A stretch of 64,000 bases of DNA from assembly GCF_004764705.1 (NCBI RefSeq), contig NZ_SHLX01000011.1, positions 186,001-250,000 of the forward strand. The letters run 5' to 3'. A program made the translations under genes and the position numbers. Below, in pieces: positions 41,058 through 50,164 of the stretch; position 1 is the stretch's first letter; every line of letters begins with the position of its first letter. This stretch comes from Paenibacillus cymbidii (GTDB lineage Bacteria > Bacillota > Bacilli > Paenibacillales > NBRC-103111). The notes under the pieces were generated by a model. That model had not been told where the DNA came from and did not search any database. It worked only from the letters and a program-made list of their open reading frames with translations.

Positions 41058-42329
41058 ATGGGAAATGACAATTTTATTATAATTTATAACCGTTTACTTG
41101 ACCAAAATATAAAGAATAAATGCGAACAGATATACTTATATGCAATGCTAAGGGCGAGATATTTAATTTTTTGCGGTTACACAGAAACAACAATAGACCT
41201 ACTTGCCCAAGGCAAGATTTTATCAAATTCAATATTGAAAAGGAAAGTAGTGAAAATCAAAAGCTTATTAGAACAATTGAGTGAACAAGGAATAATTCAA
41301 CTTGAATATGAAGGTGAGTTAAGTGCACATACGCCATTAACAATTAGATTTCCTGACTTTGGCGGACATGAACAAGTAACTCCTGACATATTTGCAAAAG
41401 CTTCAAAACCTGCCGAATTTGTAGTATTGGTTACTGTGAATCGATTCGCAAAAGAACCATTTAACGGATTTGAGAAAGCTAAGGAAAAATGGGGGGATTA
41501 CCTAGGATGTTCTAAGAATACTGGTATTGACATAATCAACAAGATGAAAGAAGCAGGCAAAATATATTGTGTTGAAGGTGAAAAATACAGAGATGAAAAC
41601 GGGCGTTTTGGGCAATGTACACCAAAGTGGTATCCATGTCTAAATAATCAACTGTTACTTGCAGCCGGGCAAAGCAACAACCAAATTCTTACTATTGTCA
41701 GAGAAGTAGAAAAGCAAGAAACAAGCGCTTTCACTACTAACGATCTAGTAAAACAGACAGAACAACCTAAAGAGAATACTTCTGATGCTGCCCAATCTGA
41801 AATTATCGAATGGGGTAACTGGATTAAGCCACTTAATATTTTCATCGACAAATCTGACATTGAATTGTATGTCAAACAAATACACATTCTAGAATTTAAG
41901 TCTGTCGCTGATAAGAAGCTTGCCAGTATTCCGGAGAAGGTGAGGTATTACATACAAAAGCAAATTAATGAACTGGTAAGCGTTAAACAGAGAGAGAACA
42001 ACAAGAACGCTATCATTATTGATGGTAAAGAAATATCGGTCAATGCAAGTAATATTGAAGACATCAGACCGTATCTCATTGATAATTTTAATACTGGCTA
42101 CGGCGCAGGTGTAGAAGTGATTTACTACAGTCGAACAGACAAAAAGAAACAAAGGATACTTCTTAAAAGAATGGCTGTTAGTAATACATGGGAATGCTCG
42201 CTTACAGATGAAATTGTTAAAAATACAGTTGATATATATATCGGTATTATCAAGAAAAATGAAGAACTGGATACGAACAACTTCATTGAATCTAGGAAAT
42301 ACATCCAAGATAAATTCAGAATTGCTTGA
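41058..42329 (+). CDS. putative replication initiator-like protein
   Basis: 423 residues from ATG 41058 (AGGAGG at 41042-41047). The N-terminal ~100 residues suggest winged-helix structure (YGYTETTIDLLAQGKI-like order, then LLEQLSEQGIIQLEYEG), followed by a second such unit (KWGDYLGCSKNTGIDIINKMKEAGKI). This two-winged-helix plan is that of some plasmid initiators and phage replication proteins. The C-terminal half is unrecognised. Position after an iteron-like array supports the idea, but no active-site motif proves it. Confidence 0.45.
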   Translation: MGNDNFIIIYNRLLDQNIKNKCEQIYLYAMLRARYLIFCGYTETTIDLLAQGKILSNSILKRKVVKIKSLLEQLSEQGIIQLEYEGELSAHTPLTIRFPDFGGHEQVTPDIFAKASKPAEFVVLVTVNRFAKEPFNGFEKAKEKWGDYLGCSKNTGIDIINKMKEAGKIYCVEGEKYRDENGRFGQCTPKWYPCLNNQLLLAAGQSNNQILTIVREVEKQETSAFTTNDLVKQTEQPKENTSDAAQSEIIEWGNWIKPLNIFIDKSDIELYVKQIHILEFKSVADKKLASIPEKVRYYIQKQINELVSVKQRENNKNAIIIDGKEISVNASNIEDIRPYLIDNFNTGYGAGVEVIYYSRTDKKKQRILLKRMAVSNTWECSLTDEIVKNTVDIYIGIIKKNEELDTNNFIESRKYIQDKFRIA

Positions 42330-42461
42330 TGACGCGACAAAACATCCCCGTCAGAATTGGCGGGGATTACACTAACGACATAAAGTAATCTCCGGTATTC
42401 GCGGCTGGAAATGCCACACGTCAAGCAAAGAAGCTTGCGAATATTAAAGGAGAGATTAACA

Positions 42462-43022
42462 ATGAATGAAATTAACGAAGATGAAGTTTGGAAAGCAGTT
42501 GTTGGATACGAAGGGTATTATGAAGTAAGTAGCAACGGCAGGGTTAGAAGCCTTGACAGGGTTATCAAACGAGTACAAGCGGGGAAAGTTGTTGCAGTAC
42601 CATTAAAGGGCAAAATGTTGTCCTTGCGTGAAGATAAAGATGGATACTTAACCGTTAATTTTTCCAATGGAGGTATAAAAACAACAAATAATCGTGTCCA
42701 TAGGCTAGTTGCACTAGCATTCATACCGAATCCCGATAATAAGTCTGAAGTGAATCACATTAATGGTAAGAAGAACGACAACAAAGTTGTCAACCTATGT
42801 TGGTCAACAAGTTACGAGAACATTACTCACTCATGGGATAAAGGCTTAAGAAGAACTAAGTTAACCCTAGATGATGTACTTTACATATACGAATTTTACA
42901 AACCACACAGCAAAGAGTTCAATCAACATGCATTAGCTAAGAAGTTCGACATACATCCGAGATTTGTAAGGAAGATTTCAAAAGGACAAATTGATTTAAA
43001 TAAGTATATTCAATGTCTTTGA
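42462..43022 (+). CDS. NUMOD4/HNH homing-type endonuclease
   Basis: 186 residues. EVWKAVVGYEGYYEVSSNGRVRSLDR is a NUMOD4 DNA-binding motif; RVHRLVALAFIPNP and EVNHINGKKNDNKVVNLCW form the HNH core (His-Asn-His type zinc finger endonuclease). A short C-terminal helix-turn-helix (ALAKKFDIHPRFVRKI) completes the usual plan of free-standing phage homing endonucleases. RBS AAAGGAGAG at 42446-42454. It has no intron partner here and is probably a selfish gene within the element. Confidence 0.88.
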   Translation: MNEINEDEVWKAVVGYEGYYEVSSNGRVRSLDRVIKRVQAGKVVAVPLKGKMLSLREDKDGYLTVNFSNGGIKTTNNRVHRLVALAFIPNPDNKSEVNHINGKKNDNKVVNLCWSTSYENITHSWDKGLRRTKLTLDDVLYIYEFYKPHSKEFNQHALAKKFDIHPRFVRKISKGQIDLNKYIQCL

Positions 43023-43110
43023 GATGTCCTGAGTAATTTTAGGTTCAAGAAATACCGCGGCGAGGAAATCAAATATTAGACTCGTAGCTTCATCGAATGG
43101 CTGTAAAATG

Positions 43111-43146
43111 AGCCTAGCTATCGAAATGAGTTAGGCTTAATTTTTT
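43111..43146. terminator. bidirectional terminator between convergent genes
   Basis: AGCCTA (43111-43116) and TAGGCT (43132-43137) form a stem followed by TAATTTTTT on the plus strand. It lies between the HNH gene and the convergent Xre gene. Confidence 0.6.
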
Positions 43147-43477
43147 ATTTATCATTTATAACAAGGTCAATGATAGCTAAAATCTTTTGTTGTTCTTTCA
43201 AGTTCCGCCCGTGTAGTCGGTTAATAATTTCAGTTAATACTTCGTTACTTCGACTTTGACGATTAGATTGGATGTTTTTGAATAGTTGTTCAAGTGTTAT
43301 CTCTAAAGCTCCGGTTATCTTAAGCAAGCTGTCAATTGTCACGTTTCTTTCCCCGCGCTCAACTTTTCCTACATAACTTTCATTTACGTTAGCCTTTTCG
43401 GCTAATTGTTGTTGTGTCCATTTTCGTTCTTTCCGGTAGTTCCTAATTCGTTCACCTACGGCATTTAGAACGTCCAT
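43145..43477 (-). CDS. Xre-family repressor
   Basis: 110 residues from ATG 43477. VGERIRNYRKERKWTQQQLAEKANVNESYVGKVERGERN is a Cro/CI helix-turn-helix, followed by a short C-terminal tail without protease or oligomerisation domain. It is probably the maintenance regulator of the element. It is divergent from the lipoprotein gene at 43616 with an AT-rich shared promoter region between them. Confidence 0.88.
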   Translation of the reverse strand: MDVLNAVGERIRNYRKERKWTQQQLAEKANVNESYVGKVERGERNVTIDSLLKITGALEITLEQLFKNIQSNRQSRSNEVLTEIINRLHGRNLKEQQKILAIIDLVINDK

Positions 43478-43615
43478 TATTATCACCCAAGAAAAGGGTA
43501 GGTTAATTTGCTTAGTTATATAAAGTGACAATAAGGACAAATTTAATAATATAGTCACAATAAGGATTATTCTGTTATAATCTTTCTTGATACAAAAACT
43601 TTGGGGGGAAATGGG

Positions 43616-44143
43616 ATGAAAGCAAGGCTATTTATACTTGGTTTACTATTGGGAATAGTTCTCATGGGATGTACTAACACTAATAGTAGTAGTATCACTA
43701 ACAGTAAATCCGTTTCGGTTGCAATGGTGGAGGACGCTGTTATGCCCAGCACAACGATCTATATTACTCACGTTGAATCTAATAATAAGTATGGCAAGAT
43801 TCTATCCAGTAACGGTACAAAATTTCTGATTGCGAGTTTATTCGCAAAGAATACAAGTAGTGAATCTATATCTATTGATGCAAGTAACTTTAAGCTAACA
43901 GATGGAAAAAATACATACGAGCCAATTACTCAAAACTTATCTAACTACTATGAAGCCATAAACAACACACAGTATGGGCCGAAGATTGAGAAGTTCGGCG
44001 TTGTACTGTTTGAGCTTCCAGAATCAATTAGCGCAAAAAATGACACTCTGCCGGGGTGGAAATTGCTTTATGAGAATGACAATGAGAAAGCAACGTTTGA
44101 TTTAAGCGAACGAAAAGGTAAGTTATTATCTGATGGAAAATAG
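43616..44143 (+). CDS. lipoprotein with DUF4352-like domain
   Basis: 175 residues. Signal peptide with lipobox VLMGC near residue 18. The mature part has an immunoglobulin-like pattern (FLIASLFAKNTSSESISID, then FKLTDGKNTYEP) as in DUF4352/TRF2-like extracytoplasmic proteins. GGGGGGAA at 43603-43610 precedes the ATG. Such lipoproteins are common cargo of plasmids and integrative elements; function unknown, perhaps exclusion. Confidence 0.7.
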   Translation: MKARLFILGLLLGIVLMGCTNTNSSSITNSKSVSVAMVEDAVMPSTTIYITHVESNNKYGKILSSNGTKFLIASLFAKNTSSESISIDASNFKLTDGKNTYEPITQNLSNYYEAINNTQYGPKIEKFGVVLFELPESISAKNDTLPGWKLLYENDNEKATFDLSERKGKLLSDGK

Positions 44144-44177
44144 ACAAAACAGCAATTCTAATATTCGATCAACATCC

Positions 44178-44200
44178 AGCCGTCTAGTACGGCTTTTTAT
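44178..44200 (+). terminator. terminator after the lipoprotein gene
   Basis: AGCCGT and ACGGCT with loop CTAGT, followed by TTTTAT. The remaining ~260 bases up to the next gene at 44463 show no gene or other structure that I can identify. Confidence 0.7.
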
Positions 44201-44462
44201 ATTTCCTCTGACAATTTGAATGATGCTTCCAATGTATCTAGGCGCATTATTTTGGAAGGTTTTAGAAGCTTATTATATATGGAATCAGAATACCCGCCTT
44301 ACATTTTCTAGTTCCTGCACGTGGGGGCGCGGCTTCCTCCGGCACACCCATTCAATATAGATCGGGATTTGCTGCTTATACCGCTATTCCATTACCTCCT
44401 AGATAGCGACAAACGGCAGATTCCTGATCGTAAATTTATAACCCAATAAGGAGAATTAATAA

Positions 44463-44900
44463 ATGACAGAAGAATACAAAATCGCATACGGAGCAAATAT
44501 CGAAAGCATCAGGGCTAGGAGTCTACATCATTCGCTTGCAATCGCTTCAAATAATGGTGACCCGGAGAAAATCAAGGAGATAATTGCGGCATTGTTCATT
44601 AACAATGTCGAAGAAGCGAAAAGAGATACTCCAGTTAAAAAAACGGAAACTTCAAAGGATGCAGGGCCAGAGCCATTTAAGCCGTCAAATCAACCGGCTA
44701 AAAAGCCGTTGCAAGTTTCATTAACCAAAAAGACTGTCGTGAAGCCTACAATACAACCGAAAAAGCCGAATAACATAGCGGCGGCTAATGCGAATAGCAA
44801 ACCTAAGTCAATGCCAGAACCGTTTAAACACTTGAAGTATGCAAAATCGGTCAACAGACCAAATAGAAAACCATTTGAACATATACAAGGGAGCAAATAA
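44463..44900 (+). CDS. hypothetical protein with Lys/Pro-rich tail
   Basis: 145 residues. Residues 1-50 look helical (ANIESIRARSLHHSLAIA). The rest is low-complexity Lys/Pro/Asn, with PEPFK repeated (GPEPFKPS, MPEPFKHL) and KPFEH at the end, probably disordered. RBS AAGGAG at 44450-44455. It abuts the next gene without gap, so both are coexpressed. No function can be proposed. Confidence 0.55.
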   Translation: MTEEYKIAYGANIESIRARSLHHSLAIASNNGDPEKIKEIIAALFINNVEEAKRDTPVKKTETSKDAGPEPFKPSNQPAKKPLQVSLTKKTVVKPTIQPKKPNNIAAANANSKPKSMPEPFKHLKYAKSVNRPNRKPFEHIQGSK

Positions 44901-45275
44901 ATGAACAAAGTTGATATTATCAATGGATACAGCTATCAAGGATATACAATTTATAAGGTGAAGCCCGCCGGATATATTAACTTCGGGAGACGAGCAGACT
45001 TTTTCGCCTTTGATTATGAAAATCTTGCAGATAACTGGTGCATTAGCAAACAGTTATTAGATACTCTTGCTTCTTATGATCTGAAATTCGGTCAGGGTAT
45101 GCATGAGCATATCAAGGAAACCAAGTCGGGGCCGGAAAGAATAACACTAATCTCTACTGACGTTGTACCGGACTTACTCTTGAAGTTACGCGATTCAGGA
45201 AAGGCAGAAGTTCTTGACATTGCAGGAGAACTCCAAGTAATCAATAAAATGATTCATGTTGTAGTTGATCTGTAA
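44901..45275 (+). CDS. hypothetical protein, 124 residues
   Basis: Starts MNKVDIINGYSYQGYTIYKV directly after the previous stop, with CAAGGGAGC ahead. Mixed alpha/beta composition, no membrane segment or known motif. It forms an operon with the Lys/Pro-rich protein upstream and the small ribbon-helix-helix-like gene downstream. Confidence 0.55.
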   Translation: MNKVDIINGYSYQGYTIYKVKPAGYINFGRRADFFAFDYENLADNWCISKQLLDTLASYDLKFGQGMHEHIKETKSGPERITLISTDVVPDLLLKLRDSGKAEVLDIAGELQVINKMIHVVVDL

Positions 45276-45290
45276 AGAAGGTGTGGACAA

Positions 45291-45467
45291 TTGATAAAAA
45301 ACAATCTAACATTAGACCATTTTTCCAATAAGTTGCTAAAGTTAATGGCTATTGAGCGCAATGAATCCCGTTCTGCTGTAGTTCGTGAATTAATCAGAGA
45401 AAAGGCATTCGCTAATGAAGGTACTATAAGAGAATATGCAGAATTAATTATGAAGGACTTGGGATAA
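45291..45467 (+). CDS. small ribbon-helix-helix-like protein, TTG start
   Basis: 58 residues from TTG 45291, supported by AAGAAGGTG at 45275-45283. The stretch NLTLDHFSNKLLKLMAIERN then SRSAVVRELIREKA has the order of CopG/Arc-type DNA-binding proteins (strand, then two helices with SRSxxxRELI). Possibly an autoregulator or plasmid copy-control protein. The stop codon lies within the loop of the terminator that follows. Confidence 0.5.
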   Translation: MIKNNLTLDHFSNKLLKLMAIERNESRSAVVRELIREKAFANEGTIREYAELIMKDLG

Positions 45468-45482
45468 CCGAAGTCCTTTTTA
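45453..45482 (+). terminator. terminator after the small operon
   Basis: AAGGACTT (45453-45460) and AAGTCCTT (45471-45478) form an 8-bp stem followed by TTTT. It closes 44463-45467. The stop codon of the last gene is in the loop. Confidence 0.85.
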
Positions 45483-45661
45483 ACTAATTCCGAACCGATG
45501 GATAAACGACATATATGTTTTCGTTCAGGCTTGTGCAAGAGAAAAACCAACAATATTGATAATGATAATCGATATCACCATTCGACATATCGTAAAGGCA
45601 CAAATACATTTATTTGTGTGCTAATACCCATCAAGATGATCTTAATTCAATCAAAAGATGC

Positions 45662-45688
45662 AAAAAACCCAAGGGTGCTTCCCTTGGG
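45662..45688 (-). terminator. terminator for the Mrr-like gene
   Basis: CCCAAGGG and CCCTTGGG pair around five bases; on the minus strand the stem is followed by TTTTTTG. It lies 75 bases beyond the stop of the minus-strand nuclease gene. Nothing else is seen between 45483 and 45762. Confidence 0.75.
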
Positions 45689-45762
45689 CTTCGACCGGTG
45701 CTTCCGGATTTGATAATGTAATAATATAGGAGATTTCATTGAATGTCAATAAGTTTATTATG

Positions 45763-46716
45763 CTACCTGTGGTATGGGTTTCTGTCAATAATTGCAGCTT
45801 GAATTTTTTCTTTAAGGAATTTTTTTAGATCACCTTTATCTTCAAACATTGAAATTATTTCTTGAAGGTCACACAAGACGATTACAACTTTATCTAAAGC
45901 TTGTTTACAAGTGGTGATAACGGGGTCAGTGAATCCACTTACAGAAATAAATAAACCTCTTGCTTGTCCGCGTGTAAATATTCTAACCAAATGTTTGCCA
46001 ATTTCATCAGGCCCAACTGCTTGCCCCCACCATTTCATTTCAACAAGATAATAATCGCCGTCTAATTCAATTACTCCGTCAATTTGTTCAACGATACCCT
46101 CTTTGCTGTCCCCTGTAAGAGTAAATGATTCTTTAACAAGTATACCGAATGAATTAAATAGTCTATTTAAAACATCTTCAAATAATTTACCTCTTTTATG
46201 AGGGTCTTTCATAAAAAAGAGTGTACTTATCTCGTCTTTAAATAATTCCTTTGCACGAGCTAATTTTTGTGATTCTTCAATTCTTTTTAAATATTCTTCC
46301 CTGTTCTTCAGTTCTACTTTTTCTTTCTCTTGTTTCATGCGGGTAAAAGAATCTTTTACGTTAACGATTTGCCTTACTTCATGTACAAGACCTTTTGCTT
46401 TTAAACGATCTGAATCCCAACAGGCCTCAAAACTTTCAAATTCAATAACTCTCTTTAGCACTTCACGCCTTTCCCGAAGAGTGACTTCTCCTAATTCGTT
46501 TAATCTACTTAAGACATTGCGGACAATCTCATATTTATTTATGGATTCCCGGTTGAACTGTACTGCATTTGCCATATCTCTTAGGATTGATTCACTTACT
46601 CCTGCACCTCTAAAGAAAACAATTATGTCTTTTTTTGATCGATTCAATATTGGAATCGTATCAACTAACAAATTCAGTAGCTCTGGCGGATAATGATAAA
46701 TTATATTCATGGTCAC
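45763..46716 (-). CDS. Mrr-like restriction endonuclease-fold protein
   Basis: 317 residues. The C-terminal domain has the PD-(D/E)xK order: Glu180 in KLFEDVLNRLF, Asp213 in EQIDGVIELDG, and Glu226/Lys228 in YYLVEMKWW, as in Mrr-type enzymes that cut foreign or modified DNA. The N-terminal ~115 residues are helical and may sense a target. A charged coiled coil (about 122-158) joins the two. It is divergent from the 437/497-residue gene pair, with about 135 AT-rich bases between, an arrangement common in defence loci. Confidence 0.8.
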   Translation of the reverse strand: MTMNIIYHYPPELLNLLVDTIPILNRSKKDIIVFFRGAGVSESILRDMANAVQFNRESINKYEIVRNVLSRLNELGEVTLRERREVLKRVIEFESFEACWDSDRLKAKGLVHEVRQIVNVKDSFTRMKQEKEKVELKNREEYLKRIEESQKLARAKELFKDEISTLFFMKDPHKRGKLFEDVLNRLFNSFGILVKESFTLTGDSKEGIVEQIDGVIELDGDYYLVEMKWWGQAVGPDEIGKHLVRIFTRGQARGLFISVSGFTDPVITTCKQALDKVVIVLCDLQEIISMFEDKGDLKKFLKEKIQAAIIDRNPYHR

Positions 46717-46851
46717 ACCCTAGTATAATAATATTTTGAAATTCTAGTTCTTTTTTACTAGAAACATCTGTAAAAAATAGTTCATTTCAATTATACTATT
46801 GTCTGAAACTATATCCAATGTTACCATATTTTTTTACTTGGAGGGACAAAA

Positions 46852-48165
46852 ATGTCGGAACAAGATAAAGTTAAATCTGGATACTGGTCGATTGCAACAC
46901 AGAAACATCTAAAAGCGTTCACAACAGACAGTTCAAACTTAGATGAATTTGACAGATTAAATACTGCTGGAAAAGCCGGAAGATTGTTAGGTGTTATCAG
47001 AGGTAACAAAGAAATAGATAATATTAAGAAATTAGAGAAAATGGCCAACTCTGTAAACATATCACCGAGGGAGCTTCACAAGATCGTGCTTCCAATGCTT
47101 GAAGAAGCGTCTGAAAGCCAAGTTGAACTAATAAGAAGTAACACTGGGGATATAACTGGAGTTGCAGAATATGTATTTACTAACCATGAAGTATTAGGTA
47201 TTACTGGGCAGGTTTTTGAAATATCTAATCCGTCAACAATAGAAAGAGTTACTGTAGAAACAATGGATGCTACAAAAAAGATTCCATACCTACAAAGTGA
47301 GCTTGTTCAATTGCTAGAAAATCAAGGGTATAATGAAAATGATGTGAATTTGGCTTTTACATTACAAACTCAATTTAAACTTATCCAAATGTTAAACAAA
47401 ACGAAAAGTCATGAAGCGATCATAAGTAATGAATATGTGTGGGGGCCAAACCATAAAAAAATAGCCATGGCAATATCGAGCTTAGACTTTGGGAGAAAGC
47501 AGAGTTTAAAAGAAGTGATCGAGATTATTCAAAAAGCTCAAGGACACCCCCTTGAGAAGTTACCTCCAATTGACAATGATTTACTAACAATTGCAAAAAA
47601 GACTGGAATGATAAACCCAATTACCATCTTGTCCAGCAGAGGAATACAGAAAGATTTTGGTTTCAGTTCCGACCTAATTAGCTCGGCGGGGTATGATGAT
47701 GATATTCTTGATGATGTAAAACTTTTGCTTGCTTCAATTAGATTCGGAGAAAATTACACCCTATACTCGACGATAGATCAAACAGAAAAGTTCCTTAGCT
47801 ACCTTATCCGAAACGGGAAGATTGGCCCACATCCCGCAAATGAAACGGACTATACATTATTGGAAAAAAAGGGAATTGTTAAAGTGACACACGGTTCCCG
47901 TTATAATTACTACCGTAATAGAACAGAAAGTGGCTATTTCTTAGAACTTATTCGTAAAGACGTAGCAGAAGCAGCATTGAATATAATTAAAAGTCCAGAT
48001 TACCGGATTGATAACGAAAGAGATGTTACGGATTATACAACAGTATCAGATACAGGTTCATTTATTACTGCTGAAGAAACAAGAATAAAGCTAGGGGAGT
48101 CACCCGAACACTTGAAAGAGGCAGAAGAACATTTTAACAGAGTATTGAGAGGCGAACTTTTATAA
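46852..48165 (+). CDS. unknown 437-residue protein, first gene of a candidate defence pair
   Basis: RBS GGAGGG at 46841-46846. No signal peptide or membrane segment. The middle (LVQLLENQGYNENDVNLAF, then IAKKTGMINPITILSSRG) and C-terminal part (EKFLSYLIRNGKIGP, then YTLLEKKGIVKVTHGSRYNYY) look like winged-helix units, the last like a wHTH with a basic wing. A DNA-binding or effector role is conceivable. No known family is recognised. It is followed after 18 bases by the nuclease-like gene, forming an operon that ends at a strong terminator. Confidence 0.6.
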   Translation: MSEQDKVKSGYWSIATQKHLKAFTTDSSNLDEFDRLNTAGKAGRLLGVIRGNKEIDNIKKLEKMANSVNISPRELHKIVLPMLEEASESQVELIRSNTGDITGVAEYVFTNHEVLGITGQVFEISNPSTIERVTVETMDATKKIPYLQSELVQLLENQGYNENDVNLAFTLQTQFKLIQMLNKTKSHEAIISNEYVWGPNHKKIAMAISSLDFGRKQSLKEVIEIIQKAQGHPLEKLPPIDNDLLTIAKKTGMINPITILSSRGIQKDFGFSSDLISSAGYDDDILDDVKLLLASIRFGENYTLYSTIDQTEKFLSYLIRNGKIGPHPANETDYTLLEKKGIVKVTHGSRYNYYRNRTESGYFLELIRKDVAEAALNIIKSPDYRIDNERDVTDYTTVSDTGSFITAEETRIKLGESPEHLKEAEEHFNRVLRGELL

Positions 48166-48183
48166 AAGGATGGGGGCTTTTAC

Positions 48184-49677
48184 ATGGAGGAAAAGAAAAA
48201 TGAATCGGAAGAAAGAGAAGTTGATGTTAATCCATCAAACGTTGATAGTGAAAGTAAAAAAGAACAGATGGATACCATTGTATCCGATCACCTAATTCCA
48301 CCATTGGTAGTGCCAGAAATTCCAATAGCGAAAATGCCTGCGGAAATAAATGATTCTCAGAACGTTCAGATAGATAACTATTCGTCAGACTCAATTGGAA
48401 GCGAAGCTAGTAGAATAAAACCAACGACATATGACTCAAAGCTTCCGTTACCTAGAGAGCAAAGCGGGTCTAGCAGAAGACAAACACTAAATAAACAGGT
48501 TGAGTTATTTGAGGACGATAAATTTGGCCGCGCTACATCAAGAGACAGTAAAAGTAGAACTTCACGAATCGCTGATGGTGATTTACTAGAGTACAGAATG
48601 AAACGGCTAATATTCTATATGGGCTACTACCCAAAGATTGGAGTTTTGTTAAAGACGTCACAGGATGAATCAGCAGATGTAATTACCGATTTAGATGTGT
48701 TCGGGACTTACATCCATAAAGACTTCTCAAGTAAAACAGTTTGGGCAGATTGCAAATCTGGACAAGCTCGCCCTCATGATAGGATAACATGGATTAAAGG
48801 TGTTATGACTTCGATTCAAGCCAATGATGTAATATTTGTTAAGAGCGGGGTAAGACAAACAACAAAGCAGTATGCTCGGAGAGCAGGAATACAGATACTC
48901 GATACCAGAATAATAGACAAATTGGAACATGACTATGGAATAAGATCAACTGACTGGCGAGGTTCTTGGAATTATCACGTTCAACTAAATAAAAAAAATA
49001 TTTTTTCGAGAATCAGCGTTCCAACAAATGAGGTATATAAAAAGATAAGCACTTTTATTAGTAGTGATTATTGGGTTTTAGATAATTTTTCAAGGGCTAA
49101 GAAGACAATTACAGCACTACGAGACTTGTCTTCATATTCAACGTTGGCTTTTGAAGAAGAACAACAAAAAGCCATTAGATGGGCGGTATATGAGTTAATT
49201 TGTTTATTTACAATGTCCATTCTAAATATAACTAAAGAAATATATTATTTTTCTGACGAAGAAAAACGTGAGACAATTTATGAGGGGTTGATTTCAAGTG
49301 AAATTCCACTCAAGAAAAGAACTGAAATTGTCGATGCATCGTTTAAAATTGCATACAATTTAGTAAAACAACAATTCCCTGAATTTAATCCACCAGCCAA
49401 CAAACAAAGCGTTAATTTAACCCCGCCGAGTTATTTTGAGGCTTTTAATGATCTGCTTTCAAGAATTATTAACAGCCCACATGACTACTATGATATTTTA
49501 AGATTTCTCGATTTTGTTCTCTCTGAATATGATCTACAGGGTAAAAAAGTCGATGAAAAGGAATTAAATCAAATGTTCACTAATACCAGAGGGAATACTC
49601 ATAGTGCAAAAACAATATTACATTTTATTCATCAGGTTACAGGGATGCCTAGAGAAATATTCTGCTTATTGAATTGA
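48184..49677 (+). CDS. unknown 497-residue protein with a PD-(D/E)xK-like core
   Basis: Residues 1-130 are polar, Ser/Pro/charge-rich and probably disordered. Then GDLLEYRMKRLIFYMGY holds Glu136, TDLDVFGTYI holds Asp171 and VWADCKSGQ holds Asp189 and Lys191, the spacing of a restriction-endonuclease fold. VIFVKSGVRQTTKQYARRAGIQILD is the usual following strand-helix-strand. The last ~230 residues are helical and unrecognised. RBS AAAGGATGGGGG precedes the ATG. It is probably a nuclease effector of a defence system, which is inference. Confidence 0.6.
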   Translation: MEEKKNESEEREVDVNPSNVDSESKKEQMDTIVSDHLIPPLVVPEIPIAKMPAEINDSQNVQIDNYSSDSIGSEASRIKPTTYDSKLPLPREQSGSSRRQTLNKQVELFEDDKFGRATSRDSKSRTSRIADGDLLEYRMKRLIFYMGYYPKIGVLLKTSQDESADVITDLDVFGTYIHKDFSSKTVWADCKSGQARPHDRITWIKGVMTSIQANDVIFVKSGVRQTTKQYARRAGIQILDTRIIDKLEHDYGIRSTDWRGSWNYHVQLNKKNIFSRISVPTNEVYKKISTFISSDYWVLDNFSRAKKTITALRDLSSYSTLAFEEEQQKAIRWAVYELICLFTMSILNITKEIYYFSDEEKRETIYEGLISSEIPLKKRTEIVDASFKIAYNLVKQQFPEFNPPANKQSVNLTPPSYFEAFNDLLSRIINSPHDYYDILRFLDFVLSEYDLQGKKVDEKELNQMFTNTRGNTHSAKTILHFIHQVTGMPREIFCLLN

Positions 49678-49704
49678 TGGAGATGTTCTTCCATCAATTT
49701 TTTT
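49674..49704 (+). terminator. strong terminator of the defence operon
   Basis: TTGATGGA (49674-49681) and TCCATCAA (49690-49697) form an 8-bp stem followed by seven T. The stop codon of the 497-residue protein lies in the stem. Confidence 0.9.
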
Positions 49705-50160
49705 GCAGCCAGTTTAATAACTACAAAAGACAATTACATAAAAATGCCCCCCGATTTTTTCCGGGAAGCCCTTTTTATAGCATTATCGGAAGTTAAATTT
49801 CAAGTTTTTGATACCCCTCTCCCTTTGAAAAACGCTTTAGTTGAGTGAAGTGCCCCTTGAAAAGTCGAGGTTTTGTATGTGGTGCTGCCTCTTATAGATT
49901 ATTGATGCCTTTCGGCTGCTCCGATGAAAACCCGCCTACCCCCTCTAGGCTCAATTGTGGAAGGCTAAAAGAAAGGGCAGACAATATTAAAGCATAATTT
50001 GTTTTTGGCAGCGGAAAAGAAAAAAGTAATCCGTTAATTCAAAGCCTAGACCACAAGCTTATTTTGTATTTAGACCACTAGACAAACTGAATTGAACACT
50101 ATATTATTGGAACCGGAATACTCAAGTAGTTAGTGTGTATTGTTCAAAAATCCAGTGATA
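49705..50160. other. gene-free right end of the element
   Basis: About 455 AT-rich bases with stops in all frames and no open frame above 60 codons. I see no repeat array or RNA that I can name. It adjoins the right att repeat and may hold integrase arm sites or remnants of lost genes. Confidence 0.5.
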
Positions 50161-50164
50161 AACC

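Noticed and set aside
45498..45713. 71-codon frame between the small operon and the Mrr-like gene
   Set aside because: It runs through the minus-strand terminator hairpin and has no RBS.
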